64,000 nucleotides of DNA from an uncultured Ruminiclostridium sp. (lineage in GTDB: Bacteria; Bacillota; Clostridia; Oscillospirales; Ruminococcaceae). Where the stretch lies: positions 1-64,000 of the forward strand of contig CANQED010000007.1 in NCBI GenBank assembly GCA_947594425.1, given 5' to 3'. Shown here one piece after another: positions 63,052-64,000 of the stretch. Numbering within the stretch: the stretch's first letter is position 1; the number at the start of each line of letters is the position of its first letter. The position numbers were made by a program, and so were the translations under genes. The notes below the pieces were generated by a model, which was not told the origin of the DNA, ran no database searches, and saw only the letters and a list, made by a program, of their open reading frames with translations.

Positions 63052-63762
63052 TTATTTATCAAAAATACGGTGCATAATTTCGTTGTATGCGTCCTCAACT
63101 CCGCCCATATCGCGGCGGAAGCGATCCTTGTCGAGCTTCTCGTGGGTCGTGCTGTCCCAAAAGCGGCAGGTGTCGGGAGAGATCTCGTCCGCGAGGATTA
63201 TCGTCCCGTCGGGTGTTCTGCCGAATTCTATCTTAAAGTCGATAAGGTCTATGTTCAGCTTTTTGAAGAAGTCCTTCATAAAGTCGTTTACCATAAAGGC
63301 ATATTTAGAGATAGTGTCTATCTCCTCTTTGGTCGCAAGCCCGAGCCCCAGCGCGTAATAATCGTTTATGAACGGGTCGCCGAGGTCGTCGTTTTTATAG
63401 CTGAATTCGAGCGTCGGGCATTTAAGAGGCGTACCCTCTTCAATTCCGAGCTTTTTGGAAAAGCTGCCCGCAGCGACGTTTCTCACAATGACCTCAAGCG
63501 GGACTATCTCGACCTTTTTGACAATCGTCTCGCGGTCGTTTATCTCCTCGACAAGATGAGTGGGTACTCCCGCCTTTTCGAGCAAAGAGAACATATAATT
63601 CGTCATCTTGTTGTTGATAACGCCCTTGCCCTCGATGGTGCCCTTTTTGAGCCCGTTGAAAGCGGTGGCGTCGTCCTTGTAGGATACGATAACGAGAGAG
63701 GGATCCTCGGTAGCGTATACCCTTTTAGCTTTGCCCTCGTAGAGCATTTCTTTTTTAGTCAT
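63052..63762 (-). CDS. purC: SAICAR synthetase PurC
   Basis: The 236-residue enzyme joins CAIR and aspartate with ATP. Signature stretches are [15 protein letters not shown] at the N-terminus, [26 protein letters not shown] in the middle (first 20 residues already typical), and [10 protein letters not shown] and [14 protein letters not shown] near the end. GGAGATAC precedes the ATG. It follows purE by 38 bases and precedes the PurF-like gene by 18. Confidence 0.95.
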   Translation of the reverse strand: MTKKEMLYEGKAKRVYATEDPSLVIVSYKDDATAFNGLKKGTIEGKGVINNKMTNYMFSLLEKAGVPTHLVEEINDRETIVKKVEIVPLEVIVRNVAAGSFSKKLGIEEGTPLKCPTLEFSYKNDDLGDPFINDYYALGLGLATKEEIDTISKYAFMVNDFMKDFFKKLNIDLIDFKIEFGRTPDGTIILADEISPDTCRFWDSTTHEKLDKDRFRRDMGGVEDAYNEIMHRIFDK

Positions 63763-63800
63763 ATCTGTATCTCCTTTATATATTATTTATAGTATAGACG

Positions 63801-64000
63801 TTAAAATTGCTGCGAGCGTATCTTTTCGTCCGCGGCGAGAACCTTAGCGGTCTGCTCGGCTCTAAAATCCTTGAGCTTGTCCATAAGCTCTTTATCGCTC
63901 ACCGCTAATATCTGCACCGCAAGATACCCCGCGTTTGCGGCTCCGTCGATAGCGACCGTTGCAACAGGAACTCCCGCGGGCATCTGCACCGTAGAGAGCA
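63801..64000 (-). CDS. purE: PurE, N5-CAIR mutase, C-terminal part (runs off the window)
   Basis: About 65 residues of the C-terminus are visible, with [19 protein letters not shown] and [10 protein letters not shown], which match PurE. The frame has no start inside the window, and an in-frame GTG at 63989 lies within the conserved region, so the gene continues past 64000. PurE makes CAIR and would be the first purine gene visible of this cluster. The end is intact (REQ-rich tail, stop at 63801). Confidence 0.88.
   Translation of the reverse strand, partial: LSTVQMPAGVPVATVAIDGAANAGYLAVQILAVSDKELMDKLKDFRAEQTAKVLAADEKIRSQQF

Noticed and set aside
1-64000. CRISPR arrays, tRNA or rRNA genes, insertion sequences, prophage
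   Set aside because: No spaced direct-repeat array, cloverleaf-like sequence, transposase or phage gene was recognised on either strand.

Overview
The window looks like ordinary chromosome of a low-to-moderate GC, endospore-forming Clostridia, most likely in the Ruminococcaceae/Oscillospiraceae group. This rests on a complete spoIIIAA-AH operon, spoVT, tepA-ylzJ next to an FtsK/SpoIIIE translocase, an ecfA1-ecfA2-ecfT-truA block, a cellobiose 2-epimerase whose catalytic histidines fall at the same numbers as in the Ruminococcus albus enzyme, and a PurO-type IMP cyclohydrolase beside a stand-alone AICAR transformylase. AUA isoleucine codons are abundant throughout. I see no rRNA, tRNA, CRISPR array, insertion sequence, prophage or defence island, and no gene-free stretch longer than 300 bases.

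Layout. 1-3.7 kb (minus): a heterodimeric ABC exporter with one degenerate ATP site. 3.8-12.4 kb: spoVT (minus), then tepA, ylzJ, uppP, ftsK, a YgiQ-type radical SAM protein, a ComEC-like metallo-hydrolase and a DUF3006 protein (plus). 12.5-17.1 kb: spoIIIAA to spoIIIAH, whose products build the channel between mother cell and forespore. 17.2-19.5 kb: a secreted, membrane-anchored leucine-rich-repeat protein. 19.6-34.3 kb (plus): ruvC-ruvA-ruvB, glmM, an rRNA methyltransferase, the ECF energising module, truA, a propeller-like membrane protein, a CvpA-family protein, a ClpC-like unfoldase with a McsA-like zinc finger, an SDR, ppa, maf and a small unknown gene. 34.3-42.8 kb (minus): feoB, then secA followed by DUF1015, cellobiose 2-epimerase and an orphan efflux-adaptor lipoprotein. 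43-51.3 kb (plus): aquaporin, a decayed HAD phosphatase gene, an SLC13-type permease, a membrane-tethered lipase, a sigma factor with an anti-sigma-like partner, and a large hybrid histidine kinase. 51.4-64 kb (minus): a de novo purine cluster read purE, purC, purF-like, purF, purM, purN, a methyltransferase, purO, purH (AICARFT only), a lipoprotein, two related membrane proteins and purD, followed by secG from its own promoter.

How the genes work together. The purine cluster holds enzymes for many steps from PRPP to IMP. The last two steps are split between separate proteins, and the committed enzyme PurF is preceded by a paralogue that has lost its glutaminase nucleophile. Sporulation is represented by the spoIIIA operon and spoVT, plus an FtsK-family pump that could serve as SpoIIIE. 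SecA and SecG are both encoded here, and SecG carries an unusual serine-rich tail.

The most notable non-coding signals are: a hairpin between the Shine-Dalgarno sequence and the AUG of glmM that would restore normal spacing when folded; a hairpin that buries the ribosome-binding site of tepA; and a roughly 90-base two-hairpin element found directly after the stop codons of both spoVT and the DUF3006 gene. I found no clearly new multi-gene defence or metabolic system. The best candidates for new biology are the purine-cluster oddities and these RNA structures.
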